The position numbers were made by a program, and so were the translations under genes. The notes beneath the pieces are model-generated. The model made no database searches, was not told the DNA's origin, and was given only the letters and a program-made list of their open reading frames with translations. From Clostridium niameyense (GTDB taxonomy: Bacteria > Bacillota > Clostridia > Clostridiales > Clostridiaceae), in contig NZ_LN849007.1 in NCBI RefSeq assembly GCF_001243045.1, positions 1,826,989 to 1,890,988 of the forward strand: a DNA stretch of 64,000 nucleotides. Direction: 5' to 3'. Numbering within the stretch: the stretch's first letter is position 1; every line of letters begins with the position of its first letter. Shown piece by piece: positions 26,694 to 35,824 of this stretch.

Positions 26694-27306
26694 AATCTAT
26701 ACCTCCATAAAACATATTCAAAATCATATTACCATAACCTTTTTTAAAAAAGAAATAAAAATCATCACTACATACAAAATTCATTATTTCATTTTTTGAA
26801 TTATGCTTTTTTAAATTTTCTCTTAAGCTTGAAACATATTCTATATAATCATCATAACTTTCTAATTGTTTTTTTATTTTTTTTCCTAAAAAAGTTGTAA
26901 CATTAGGACATGCTTTCTTACTATTTAAAGAGAAAACCATATTACTAGTTTCCCTTTGAAAACTATTAAAACATGTACTTTTTCTATTATTAGAACAATC
27001 TATATATAACTTATATAAATCATCGCACTTTTCTCTTATAAAACAATTTAGATCTTCGTCATCTGTAGCTATAACTACTAAATGTTTATCAATTATATAT
27101 TTTTCATGAAATTTGTCTTCTATATAATGAACATTGTACTTTTCTATTAGTTTTCTAATGTTATCTGAGATATTAGCAGATACTAAAAATACATTACATC
27201 CTCTATTTAAAAATGATGTTAACTTTATATAAGCTGCCCTACCTCCACCAATTATTAATATTCTGGTCTTATTAGATTTTAGAGCTATAAGATTATATTG
27301 TTCCAT
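26671..27306 (-). CDS. Precorrin-2 dehydrogenase (CysG N-domain/Met8-like)
   Basis: It oxidises precorrin-2 to sirohydrochlorin with NAD+. The N-terminus is a Rossmann fold, [20 protein letters not shown] (residues 16-35), followed by [11 protein letters not shown] near 77 and [21 protein letters not shown] near 123, matching CysG N-terminal domains. At 211 residues it is free-standing. Its C-terminal tail is atypical and Lys/Asn/Phe rich. It feeds CbiK. The usual clostridial neighbour hemA is not present in the window. GAGGG precedes the ATG. Confidence 0.82.
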   Translation of the reverse strand: MEQYNLIALKSNKTRILIIGGGRAAYIKLTSFLNRGCNVFLVSANISDNIRKLIEKYNVHYIEDKFHEKYIIDKHLVVIATDDEDLNCFIREKCDDLYKLYIDCSNNRKSTCFNSFQRETSNMVFSLNSKKACPNVTTFLGKKIKKQLESYDDYIEYVSSLRENLKKHNSKNEIMNFVCSDDFYFFFKKGYGNMILNMFYGGIDFEANIRN

Positions 27307-27358
27307 TTTATTCCCTCATTTTTTGATTATATTGAATATACAGTAATTTTTAATATAA

Positions 27359-28063
27359 TTATAATTTTACCACATAAATTAAAAATACTAATATAGATAT
27401 ATAGATTAATATAAACAAAAATCTTATAAATGAAAATTTAAATTCTTCCTCTAAATAAGGAGTGTATCCTCTATACCCTCTACTATGCAAACCTTCTTTT
27501 ATTATTTTCCATCTATTTAAGGTATTTATAAACAGTAATCCTGCCATTTTACCTGTATTCTTTATTTTTAACTTATATCCATCAAAACCCCCTCTAGATT
27601 TTATAGAGTTATATAATATAACATGTTCATCATTTATAACTATTAAAAATCTCTCCATTGCCTTGGCAATATCGCACATATCTCTCAAGTAAGAACTCTT
27701 AGATAAACAATACAAAACATCATCTATTGGAGTTGTAAGTGAAAAATAAGATAGGCACAATCCAGCGCTTACACTTTTAAGTATTAGAGTTAAAGTATAT
27801 AAAATACCATAATCAAAAATAAAAGTTATAGATGAAATTGCTGCAAAAGTCGTTACCTCTAAAGTTATTTTTGTAAAAATTTTAATACTATTTTTACAAA
27901 TTAAGTTTAAGAAAATAAAAAATAATATATTTATAATTACTATTTTATAGTTTTGAGTAAATCCCAATATTACAATTGGGATTATACTCAAAACAGCTTT
28001 CTCTAAAGGATGAACTTTTGAGAATCTACTGGTTTTTGAGAGAAGCATTATTAGCTTTAGCAT
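27359..28063 (-). CDS. cbiQ: Cobalt ECF transporter T component CbiQ
   Basis: This is the energy-coupling membrane subunit that links the substrate subunits to the ATPase. It has about six hydrophobic helices and the two cytoplasmic Ala-Arg-Gly-type coupling motifs, here SIKSRGGFDGYK near residue 160 and GLHSRGYRGYTPY near 192. At 234 residues it is close to family size. The start overlaps the end of cbiN by 38 bases; an internal ATG at 28048 is possible. No CbiO gene follows. Confidence 0.9.
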   Translation of the reverse strand: MLKLIMLLSKTSRFSKVHPLEKAVLSIIPIVILGFTQNYKIVIINILFFIFLNLICKNSIKIFTKITLEVTTFAAISSITFIFDYGILYTLTLILKSVSAGLCLSYFSLTTPIDDVLYCLSKSSYLRDMCDIAKAMERFLIVINDEHVILYNSIKSRGGFDGYKLKIKNTGKMAGLLFINTLNRWKIIKEGLHSRGYRGYTPYLEEEFKFSFIRFLFILIYISILVFLIYVVKL

Positions 28064-28325
28064 TTTTCTTCTTACCTATATAATAACCTATAACTCCAGC
28101 TCCTAATGCAGCTTGAGATGCAAATAATAAACTTTCTATTTCTCCAGAAGGTGGTTCCCAGATATGATTAAACCATGGTTTATAATCTTTATCTATTTCT
28201 GTTATAACTTCTTCAGCTTGATCATCTGCTCCTGCAAATTCTCCACCTTTTGCTCCTCCTATAACTAAAGAACCTAGCATAATTACTAGAGATAATATAA
28301 TTATGATAATATTTTGCTTTTTCAT
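28026..28325 (-). CDS. cbiN: Cobalt transport accessory protein CbiN
   Basis: This 99-residue protein has two membrane helices (about residues 5-24 and 68-85) around an extracytoplasmic loop. The loop contains GGEFAGADDQAEEVI near 27 and YKPWFNHIWEPPSGEIESLL near 48, the CbiN signature. It stimulates cobalt uptake by CbiM. It lies between cbiM and cbiQ with nearly no spacing, and GTGAGG precedes its ATG. Confidence 0.92.
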   Translation of the reverse strand: MKKQNIIIIILSLVIMLGSLVIGGAKGGEFAGADDQAEEVITEIDKDYKPWFNHIWEPPSGEIESLLFASQAALGAGVIGYYIGKKKNAKANNASLKNQ

Positions 28326-28328
28326 ATT

Positions 28329-29048
28329 CTATACCTCACTTAAAGTTTTTATTTCTTCATTTGAGTATTTTGAAATAAACTCAAATATCATTATAGTTAT
28401 TAGTCCTTCAACTATAGCAAGAGGTATTTGAGTTACTGAAAAAATAGTGCAAAACTTAGTAAAAGATGCTAAAACTCCTCCTGTCTTAGCTGGAAAAGAC
28501 AATGCTAATTGCAATGAAGTAATTGTATATGTAGCTAAATCACCTAAACAGGCTGATAAAAATACAGCTACTTTTTTATTTTTATTTTTTAATCCTTTAA
28601 ATATTAAATAAGAAACTATAGGTCCTACTATACCCATAGAAAAAGTATTAGCTCCTAAAGTTGTAATACCACCATGAGCCAAAAGTAATGCTTGAAATAT
28701 TAATACTATTAGTCCTACTACAGACGCTATAAAAGGCCCAAATATCATAGCTGCAAGTCCTGTACCTGTTGGATGTGAACAGCTACCTGTAACAGATGGT
28801 ATTTTCATAGCAGATAATATAAAAGAATAGGCTGCTACTACTGCTAAAAGCATTTTTAAATCCTTATTTTTCGCTGTGTTTTTTCTTATTTGTTTTAATC
28901 CTACTATTATAAATGGTACACTTAAAACAAAATATATAATTGCCCACTTTGGTGGTAAAAATCCCTCTGCTATATGCATAGCATGTACCTGTGATGATAG
29001 AGCTATTATAAGTGCTCCAACAAATAATGTTAAATATTTTTTATTCAT
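28329..29048 (-). CDS. cbiM: Cobalt ECF transporter S component CbiM
   Basis: This is the substrate-specific subunit for Co2+. A signal-like N-terminus is processed or retracted so that the motif MHIAEGFLPP (residues 24-33) places His residues for metal binding, which is diagnostic of CbiM/NikM. Further blocks are SCSHPTGTGLAAMIFGP near 91 and HGGITTLGANTFSMGIVGP near 124. It has about seven helices. TAGGAGGGG precedes the ATG. On the minus strand it follows cobD. Confidence 0.94.
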   Translation of the reverse strand: MNKKYLTLFVGALIIALSSQVHAMHIAEGFLPPKWAIIYFVLSVPFIIVGLKQIRKNTAKNKDLKMLLAVVAAYSFILSAMKIPSVTGSCSHPTGTGLAAMIFGPFIASVVGLIVLIFQALLLAHGGITTLGANTFSMGIVGPIVSYLIFKGLKNKNKKVAVFLSACLGDLATYTITSLQLALSFPAKTGGVLASFTKFCTIFSVTQIPLAIVEGLITIMIFEFISKYSNEEIKTLSEV

Positions 29049-29089
29049 TTTCCCCTCCTATTTACTCATAATATTTTTAATAAATTTAT

Positions 29090-30178
29090 TTAAATATTTT
29101 TTAAAACATTTATAAGCTTTTTATTATTTTCATGATCTTTTATAGCAAGTCTTACGAATGTATTATTTAAACCTTTGAAATCACAGCAACTTCTTATAAT
29201 AATCCCTCTATTTAATGCAATATCATTCAACTCATCTGCTGTTATTTTGTTTAGTTCGCATAATATAAAGTTACTATAGGTATCATAAACTTTACTAAAT
29301 GTACTTATTCTTTTAAGTTCCTTTATAAAAATGATTCTTTCCTTTTCTATATAATCTATAGAGTTTTTTATATAATCATAATCTTTAAGTACGTATTTAA
29401 CTGCTACTTCCACAAAAGAATTTACGTTCCATGGATTTTGTTTCTCTTTTATTCTTTTTATCAAATCACTATTTTTGCTTATACCATATCCAAATCTTAT
29501 CCCAGGTAATGCAAAAAACTTTGTTAAAGCCTTTATTATAAATAGGCATTTATATTTACTACACAACTTCAATAAACTTAAAGACTTAATTCCTGTAAAC
29601 TCTATAAAAGCTTCATCTATTAAAACCATTTTTTTATTCTTTTCACAATAATCTAATATGGATATAAAATCTTCTTTTAAAATCACATCTCCATTAGGAT
29701 TGTTAGGATTTCCTAATATGATTCCCTCTGTTTTCTTTAAAGAGTTATGTATATTTTCATAATTAAAGGTCATATCTTTATTTAAATAACAATAATCTAT
29801 TTTCAAATTCCATTTTTTAGCACACAACTCGTATTCCACAAAAGACGGAATTACAATAGTTATACTTTTTAATGTACTTATAGCTAAGTCTATTAATTCT
29901 ATCGCTCCATTTCCTAATACTAAATCATTCCTAGTAAAATCAATACATTCTTTATAATCTTCATAATAAAAGTAATTACAATAAAAGTTTAAATAATCTA
30001 ATATATTATTTTTTAGACTTCTATAATGTATATCTGGATAAACTTGTACCTTTTCCAATGCTTCATTAATATGATTTTTAAAACTATTAGAAACCCCCAA
30101 AGGATTTATATTGGAACTAAAATCTATAAGACTTTTTCCTTTTAAAATCCCTTCTGTATAAATATCTCCTCCGTGCAT
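29090..30178 (-). CDS. cobD: Threonine-phosphate decarboxylase CobD
   Basis: This PLP enzyme of the aminotransferase I/II fold produces (R)-1-amino-2-propanol O-2-phosphate from threonine phosphate. It has MHGGDIY at the N-terminus, DFSSNINPLG near residue 19, GNPNNPNG near 157, and the PLP-lysine segment KALTKFFALPGIRFGYG near 215. The frame is open from a GTG at 30190, but that codon lies in the AAGGTGGGA ribosome site. The ATG at 30178 gives the family N-terminus. PduX at 10364 supplies its substrate. Confidence 0.92.
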   Translation of the reverse strand: MHGGDIYTEGILKGKSLIDFSSNINPLGVSNSFKNHINEALEKVQVYPDIHYRSLKNNILDYLNFYCNYFYYEDYKECIDFTRNDLVLGNGAIELIDLAISTLKSITIVIPSFVEYELCAKKWNLKIDYCYLNKDMTFNYENIHNSLKKTEGIILGNPNNPNGDVILKEDFISILDYCEKNKKMVLIDEAFIEFTGIKSLSLLKLCSKYKCLFIIKALTKFFALPGIRFGYGISKNSDLIKRIKEKQNPWNVNSFVEVAVKYVLKDYDYIKNSIDYIEKERIIFIKELKRISTFSKVYDTYSNFILCELNKITADELNDIALNRGIIIRSCCDFKGLNNTFVRLAIKDHENNKKLINVLKNI

Positions 30179-30220
30179 ATATAATCCCACCTTAAAACTC
30201 TTACTTTAAATTAATTTAAT

Positions 30221-31189
30221 TTATATTCCTATTAAATATATTACTATTGCAATTATAGCTAACATAATTACTTCACTAGAGTACATAAGCATTATAGATT
30301 TTTTTATATGAATTTCTCTCAATTCATTTATCTTATCTCCTATGGTAGGTTTTTTTAAAATTTCACCAAAATAAACATTGTTTCCTCCTAATTGTATATT
30401 TAAGGCTGCTGCTGTAGCCCCTTCTGGATAGGCACAATTAGGACTTTTATGATTTTTTCTATCTCTAATCATTATTTTCAAACTTTTAAATATACCTCCA
30501 CCTACTATAGGTGCTACTATACACATAAAAAAACCAGTTAACCTTGCAGGTATAAAATTAAATACATCATCTACCTTAGCTGGGAAAAAGCCTATATCCT
30601 TATATTTTTCATTTAAATATCCCAACATAGAATCCATAGTATTAATAGATTTATACATCATAGATAAAGGAGCTCCTCCAATAATTCCATAAAGCATAGG
30701 CGCAATAATTCCATCTGAAGTATTTTCAGCTACAGTTTCTACATCTGCTCTTATAATCTCTTTTTCACTTAAATTTGTAGTTTCTCTCCCAACTATATAA
30801 GAAAGTTTTATCCTGGCTTCTTTTATATCTTTTTTATCTAAAGCATAATAAACTTTTATGGCTTCCTTATGTAAACATCTAGCAGACAATGTAGTCCACA
30901 TTATAAAAATATTAATTGCATGGTAAAAGTAAAAATTAAATCTACAAATTTTAAGTGTAATAAAAGGAATTATAAAGCCTGCAAAAGCCACTATTAATAC
31001 AATTAATCCACCATATAACTTTAAATTTTCTTCACTCTTTGCTTTTTTTCTAAACTTTTTTTCCAAAAATCCAATAAGTTTTCCTATATATATTACTGGA
31101 TGAGGAAATCCATAAGGATCTCCTAAAATCCAATCTATTAATACCGCAATTAAAACATCTATAAAATTTAATATAATATTAAAATACAC
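30221..31189 (-). CDS. cbiB: Adenosylcobinamide-phosphate synthase CbiB
   Basis: This membrane protein attaches the aminopropanol(-phosphate) arm to adenosylcobyric acid. Of its 322 residues several stretches are hydrophobic. Conserved blocks are DWILGDPYGFPHPVIYIGKLI near residue 18, GRETTNLSEKEIIRADVETVAENTSDG in the middle (split here as GRETTNL and VAENTSDGI), and SPNCAYPEGATAAALNI near 245. It starts at GTG with AAGGAAGG upstream and is followed by cobD. Confidence 0.93.
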   Translation of the reverse strand: MYFNIILNFIDVLIAVLIDWILGDPYGFPHPVIYIGKLIGFLEKKFRKKAKSEENLKLYGGLIVLIVAFAGFIIPFITLKICRFNFYFYHAINIFIMWTTLSARCLHKEAIKVYYALDKKDIKEARIKLSYIVGRETTNLSEKEIIRADVETVAENTSDGIIAPMLYGIIGGAPLSMMYKSINTMDSMLGYLNEKYKDIGFFPAKVDDVFNFIPARLTGFFMCIVAPIVGGGIFKSLKIMIRDRKNHKSPNCAYPEGATAAALNIQLGGNNVYFGEILKKPTIGDKINELREIHIKKSIMLMYSSEVIMLAIIAIVIYLIGI

Positions 31190-31227
31190 TCTTTACCTTC
31201 CTTATCTTTAACTTAAACTAATAAAAC

Positions 31228-32718
31228 TTATCTTTCTATTCCCATAATAGAGTAAATCTTATTCATATCTAAGCTACTTCTAACTAAACTTGCTAATTTA
31301 TCAATTTCCTTTTCACGAATATTTTCATAAATCTTAGACTTCTTTTTACTTATTCCTTTTTTAACTCTTAGTTCATTTATTATTTTTTCTCTAAAATATA
31401 TTGAATCAAAAATTCCATGAATATAAGTTCCAATTACATTACCTTCTTCATTTATAGCACCATCAAAATATTCATTTTTATGTCCACTTTTATTGAAAAT
31501 CTTAAATAAAGGCTTTGTATCCTTTCCATATTTACTTATACCCATATGGATTTCATAACCATAAATCCTATTTCCATCATTTATATCATCATATAAATAC
31601 TGCCCACTTACTCTAGTTGTGACCTTTTCCTTTTCAAAAGTAGTTTCCATATCTAAAATTCCAAGTCCATTAATATATTCTAAATCTGTTTCTACTTTAA
31701 AAGGGTCCTTAATAATTTTTCCAAGCATTTGATAACCACCACATATACCTATTATTTTTCCAGTTTTACTATATTGTTTTATTAAATTCTCCAGTCCACT
31801 CTGTCTTAAATATAAAAGATCCTCTAATGTATTTTTAGTCCCAGGTATAATAAGTAAATCTGGGTGACCAAACTCTTCTTTTGAAGTTATAAATCTTAAA
31901 GATATATCTTCTTCAATTTTTAATGCATCTAAATCCGTAAAATTTGATATATGAGGTAGTTTTATTACAGCTATATCAATATCGGCATAAACTTTTTTAT
32001 TAAACTCCACTGCTCCATCTTCATCCTCTAAATTTAAATTCATATAAGGCACTACCCCTAAACAAGGAATGTTTACTATATCATAGAGCATATCTAAACC
32101 AGGATCTAATATTTTTACATCTCCTCTAAATTTATTTATTATGGTACCTTTTACTCTCTTTTTTTCATCATCTTTTAATAAAAGCATAGTACCTGCAATA
32201 GATGCAAAAACTCCACCCTTATCTATATCTCCAACTAACAATACTGGAGAATCTACAAGTTCTGCAAGTCCCATGTTAACTATGTCCTTATCTCTTAAGT
32301 TAATTTCCGCTGGACTTCCTGCTCCCTCTATAACTACTACATCAAATTTTTCTTCTAATTTTGTAAAATGTTCTTTAATCATAGCTTTAAATTTAGGCTT
32401 TAAATTGTGATATTCCATGGCAGTCTGATTTCCATAAACCTTACCATTTACAATAATTTGAGATTTTTTATCTCCAGTAGGCTTTAATAAAATAGGATTC
32501 ATATAAACTTCAGGCTCTAATCCTGAAGCATAGGCTTGTAGCGCTTGAGCTCTTCCCATTTCCTTACCATCTAAAGTTATATATGAATTTAAGGACATAT
32601 TTTGAGATTTAAAAGGACAGACTCTATAACCGTCCTGTTTAAATATTCTACAAAGTGCTGCTACTAATAGACTTTTTCCAACAGAAGATGCTGTACCTTG
32701 AACCATTATTTTAGCCAT
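31228..32718 (-). CDS. cobQ: Cobyric acid synthase CobQ/CbiP
   Basis: It amidates the b, d, e and g side chains of adenosylcobyrinate diamide. It has [19 protein letters not shown] at residues 8-26, [12 protein letters not shown] near 37, EIGRAQ-like [12 protein letters not shown] near 51 and [13 protein letters not shown] near 128. The glutaminase Cys is in [11 protein letters not shown] near 330 and the partner His in GTYIHGIFD near 430. At 496 residues it is full length. It is the first gene of the long cluster, directly under the cobalamin riboswitch. Confidence 0.95.
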   Translation of the reverse strand: MAKIMVQGTASSVGKSLLVAALCRIFKQDGYRVCPFKSQNMSLNSYITLDGKEMGRAQALQAYASGLEPEVYMNPILLKPTGDKKSQIIVNGKVYGNQTAMEYHNLKPKFKAMIKEHFTKLEEKFDVVVIEGAGSPAEINLRDKDIVNMGLAELVDSPVLLVGDIDKGGVFASIAGTMLLLKDDEKKRVKGTIINKFRGDVKILDPGLDMLYDIVNIPCLGVVPYMNLNLEDEDGAVEFNKKVYADIDIAVIKLPHISNFTDLDALKIEEDISLRFITSKEEFGHPDLLIIPGTKNTLEDLLYLRQSGLENLIKQYSKTGKIIGICGGYQMLGKIIKDPFKVETDLEYINGLGILDMETTFEKEKVTTRVSGQYLYDDINDGNRIYGYEIHMGISKYGKDTKPLFKIFNKSGHKNEYFDGAINEEGNVIGTYIHGIFDSIYFREKIINELRVKKGISKKKSKIYENIREKEIDKLASLVRSSLDMNKIYSIMGIER

Positions 32719-32762
32719 TTTATCTCTCCATTTACAAATTATATATTTTTATAAAAAATAAA

Positions 32763-32793
32763 ATCGGTGGTAAACTATGAAGTTTCCACCGAT
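32763..32793 (-). terminator. Expression-platform terminator of the cobalamin riboswitch
   Basis: On the minus strand ATCGGTGGAAACT pairs with AGTTTACCACCGAT (one bulged base, 4-base loop) and is followed by TTTATTTTTTAT. It lies between the aptamer and cobQ and 44 bases before the cobQ start, so ligand binding probably causes premature termination. Confidence 0.85.
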
Positions 32794-32847
32794 GCATAAC
32801 AAAAAAACTGGTGTAATATAACCAGGTATATTCTCTAACACAAGTTT

Positions 32848-33035
32848 TTCTTTCCCTCCGAAAGTTTACCTTTTAAAACTTAGGCAGGTCTCCTGGCTTA
32901 TGAATCATCCGTACCTTTTCCTTCCTCTTATAAAAGAGTGGTTTTTAAAAGGTTTGTTATCACTTACAGTAGCGGGGGCTGCTGCGGATTTAAACCGCAT
33001 TCCCTTTTCACTTTATAAAAGCACCTAAATTTTTT
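32848..33035 (-). promoter_or_regulatory. Cobalamin riboswitch aptamer
   Basis: The minus strand shows the standard elements in order: TTTAGGTGC opening, AAAGGGAATGCGG, GCAGCAGCCCCCGCTACTGT core, a variable arm with TAAGAGGAAGG, and the B12 box AGCCAGGAGACCTGCC (32898-32883). It ends with CTTTCGGAGGGAAAG. It controls cobQ and, by read-through, the genes down to cobO. It is the only such element I find in the window. Confidence 0.95.
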
Positions 33036-33100
33036 CCTATTAAATTATCATATCTAAAAGATTATAACAAATATAGTCCTCTGTCAATATTTATAATTAT

Positions 33101-33583
33101 TTAAAACAGATGTGAAATCACAAAAACTATAGAATTCCTTAAACTATGAATTATAACAACAACCCAAAATGGATGAAGTTTTTTATCCTCATAAACAATA
33201 TAAGAATATGCAAGTAGTACACCTATTAAAGTTGTATGTATTACATAAAGAATATTATAAAAATGTGATACTCCGAATATTAAAGCTGATATAAAAATCA
33301 CTGCTAAATCATTATTTTTTGCTCTTTTTCTTAAAAGCTTTATAATTCCATATTGAAACACTAAGGTTTCCAGCAATGGTGCTATTATACCAACAGCTAC
33401 TAGCTCCACTATATATGGGGCCTTGGATATACTTAATTGAGTTTGTGAATTCTCAATATTTAAAATTTGTACTATACTACCAAAAATAGCTGAAATAATG
33501 AAAGTCGCAATTGTAATAATTATAATAAATTTTATAGTAGATAATTTTCTTAAAAAATTATCTAGTGGTTTTAAAAATTTCAT
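33101..33583 (-). CDS. CPBP-family intramembrane protease-like protein
   Basis: This 160-residue protein has about four membrane helices. The CPBP (Abi) motifs are recognisable but altered: motif 1 reads LLETLVFQ (ET...Q instead of EE...R) near residue 60, motif 2 FGVSHF near 98, and motif 3 IHSLRN near 145. Catalytic activity is plausible but not certain. The frame is open from 33640, overlapping cobU. The ATG at 33583 is preceded by GGGGGAG and gives a normal N-terminus. It follows cobU in the same direction and ends just before the riboswitch. Confidence 0.75.
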   Translation of the reverse strand: MKFLKPLDNFLRKLSTIKFIIIITIATFIISAIFGSIVQILNIENSQTQLSISKAPYIVELVAVGIIAPLLETLVFQYGIIKLLRKRAKNNDLAVIFISALIFGVSHFYNILYVIHTTLIGVLLAYSYIVYEDKKLHPFWVVVIIHSLRNSIVFVISHLF

Positions 33584-33612
33584 AACTCCCCCTATAATTA
33601 TACTATAATTTT

Positions 33613-34170
33613 TTATTTTATTTTTAATGGTATGCCACAAGTAACTAAATAAACCTCATCACTTATGGATGCTATAAATTTATTTATACTTCCTGCAAAA
33701 TCCCTGAATATTCTTCCAAGTTTATAAGCTGGCACTATACTATACCCTACCTCATTAGTAACCATAATTAGTTGCTTTTTATTTTCTATTGCAGCATATA
33801 TTAATTTTTCAAATTCTTTTTTTATTCTATTTAATAACTCTTCTAACTCATCTGAACTTATTTTATGGTAATCTATATTCTCTTGGAACATTAAATTTGT
33901 TATCATTACTGTTACACAATCAAGTAATATATATTTCTCACTTCTTTTATATAATACTTTATCTAAATTATAGGACCCCTCATAAGTATTCCAAGCCTTC
34001 GGTCTTCTTTCCCTATGTTTTTCTATTCTATTTTTCATTTCATCATCTGTAATATTTGCTGTAGCTATATACAAAACTTCTTTTTCATCTTTAAGTAAAC
34101 TTTCAGCAAATTCACTTTTACCGCTTCTAGCACCACCTGTTATAAGTATTATTTTACTTTCATGCCCCAT
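33613..34170 (-). CDS. cobU: Adenosylcobinamide kinase/guanylyltransferase CobU
   Basis: It phosphorylates adenosylcobinamide and transfers GMP from GTP, giving AdoCbi-GDP, the substrate of CobS. It has P-loop ITGGARSGKSEFAE near residue 10, YIATANITDDEM near 34, and KHRERRPKAWNTYE near 51 with the guanylylated His. VTNEVGYSIVPAYKLGRIFRD (shown in parts) near 135 is the family block. At 185 residues it is normal. It lies upstream of the riboswitch, in line with the helicase-S24 gene 22 bases before it. Confidence 0.93.
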   Translation of the reverse strand: MGHESKIILITGGARSGKSEFAESLLKDEKEVLYIATANITDDEMKNRIEKHRERRPKAWNTYEGSYNLDKVLYKRSEKYILLDCVTVMITNLMFQENIDYHKISSDELEELLNRIKKEFEKLIYAAIENKKQLIMVTNEVGYSIVPAYKLGRIFRDFAGSINKFIASISDEVYLVTCGIPLKIK

Positions 34171-34192
34171 AAATTATCTCCACCTTAAATAA

Positions 34193-35680
34193 TTATTTTC
34201 CCTTTATAATTCCTACAGCTATTCCCATAATATTTGCTCCTTCTTCTACTATAGGTATAGCATCATACTTATCATTTTCTGGCATAAGTAAAATTTTAGA
34301 TTTATTTATTGAGAGTCTTTTAAGAGTTGCATCTCCAAATAAATTTACTGCTACTATATCTCCATTTTGTGCCATTTGTTCTCTTTTTATAACCACATAA
34401 TCCCCATTTTCTATATTAGCACCTATCATACTATCTCCCTTTACTTTTAATATAAAACAATCCTTCATACCTTTAATCCAATACTTAGGTATATAAAAAT
34501 TATCTTCTACATAAGGGTTCATTAAAATAGGTTGTCCTGCAGCTATATCATTAAATACTGGAAGTGATACTAAATCACGCTCTTTATATTCATCAACGTA
34601 CCCCTCTTGTTTTACTGAAATTTCCTTATTATTATCCATATCCTTATAAAATTTATAATCCCTTTTATGTTTTATATCTATATAATGGAACTTATTCTCA
34701 GCAGTATAGGATAACCTCTTTAAGTTCAATTCATTATCTATATTCACTTTAGAAGAAACATTAAACTTTTTACTAAAATTAAATCTTTTGAAATCAAAAC
34801 CTAAATTTAAATCACTTAATTTGCGTTTTGATATTATCCAACCATTATACTGTGGATTTTCTTCCTTATCTGCTACAAAAAATATACTGGAATGTTCAGT
34901 ATATTTTCTTAATGCTTGTACAAACTTCAGTTCTGATTTAGTAAAAATTTCTGTTTCATCTACTATTATATGAGAAAATTTATACCTTTCTTTTAGAACT
35001 TCACATAAGGCCATATTTATTTTATTATTATAATCTATTAATTTTTTTTCTTTTAATTTATTATTATAAAAAGTCATTACATGAAATATGGCTTCTCTCA
35101 TCCTTGAACTTTTTATAACTCTTTGAGGTCCTTGTCCTTTTTCCACCTTACGTCCTATTCTATCTGCATTTTTATAGTCTTCATAATTAAAATACATACA
35201 ATCTTTAATCCAATTTATTTCTTCTAAAAAAAACTTTTTATATTTTGTATTTACATATTTTAATGTTTTATATTTAGGTTCTATAAAATTTATTCCTTCT
35301 TCTATTATTTCTACCTTTTCTGTTTCACTTATTAGATTATAATTTATTTTATTTGCATCTACATATTTTAAAAAATATTTATTTATAATTTTATCTATAG
35401 TATTAAAACATACTTTATCTTCTATGTAATAAAATAAAGTTCTATATTGAATTTCTTCATTTTGTGCTTTATCATATATTTTTTTAATTTTTTCTAAATT
35501 TCTCTTACCCTTTGATGTAATTAATATTTTATCCTTTTCATACATACAATATTGATTTTTAAGATATAGTCCTCTATATATAGCTGTGGTAGTTTTTCCG
35601 GTATCTATAGCACCTCTTAATAATGAATACCCTAAGTATTTATTTTTAACTATTTTATTTTGCCTTTTTTCTAAATTCAC
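34193..35680 (-). CDS. Helicase-like P-loop ATPase fused to a LexA-type S24 peptidase
   Basis: The N-terminal half resembles the first RecA domain of UvrD-type (SF1A) helicases: Walker A GAIDTGKTTT (residues 23-32), Walker B/motif II IIVDETE near 243, and a weak motif III SIFFVADKEENPQY near 268. Motifs IV-VI are not visible, so it is probably not a complete helicase. Residues about 373-495 form a peptidase S24 domain with the Ala381-Gly382 cleavage site, Ser417 (GDSM) and Lys454 (ATLKR). The 35- and 37-residue spacings equal those of LexA. There is no LexA DNA-binding domain. It starts at GTG after GGTGGTGG. Function is not established; a RecA-responsive switch is inference. Confidence 0.75.
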   Translation of the reverse strand: MNLEKRQNKIVKNKYLGYSLLRGAIDTGKTTTAIYRGLYLKNQYCMYEKDKILITSKGKRNLEKIKKIYDKAQNEEIQYRTLFYYIEDKVCFNTIDKIINKYFLKYVDANKINYNLISETEKVEIIEEGINFIEPKYKTLKYVNTKYKKFFLEEINWIKDCMYFNYEDYKNADRIGRKVEKGQGPQRVIKSSRMREAIFHVMTFYNNKLKEKKLIDYNNKINMALCEVLKERYKFSHIIVDETEIFTKSELKFVQALRKYTEHSSIFFVADKEENPQYNGWIISKRKLSDLNLGFDFKRFNFSKKFNVSSKVNIDNELNLKRLSYTAENKFHYIDIKHKRDYKFYKDMDNNKEISVKQEGYVDEYKERDLVSLPVFNDIAAGQPILMNPYVEDNFYIPKYWIKGMKDCFILKVKGDSMIGANIENGDYVVIKREQMAQNGDIVAVNLFGDATLKRLSINKSKILLMPENDKYDAIPIVEEGANIMGIAVGIIKGK

Positions 35681-35784
35681 GTTTCCACCACCTATAATAT
35701 AAAATTATTAACATTATTTTATATTATAACTCATATTTACATAATTGTGATGTTCTCTTTACATACTTCCCTATAAAATAAAAA

Positions 35785-35814
35785 ACTAATCTTGAAAATC
35801 CCTTCAAAATTAGT
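35785..35814 (-). terminator. Terminator of the GntR/ABC operon
   Basis: On the minus strand ACTAATTTTGAA pairs with TTCAAGATTAGT (one mismatch or bulge) and is followed by TTTTTTATTTT. It lies 11 bases beyond the last permease stop and upstream of the helicase-S24 gene. Confidence 0.85.
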
Positions 35815-35824
35815 CTGAAATATT

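Noticed and set aside
35681-35760. LexA box controlling the helicase-S24 fusion gene
   Set aside because: Only a single GAAC half-site near 35755 was seen, without a matching GTTC partner at proper spacing.
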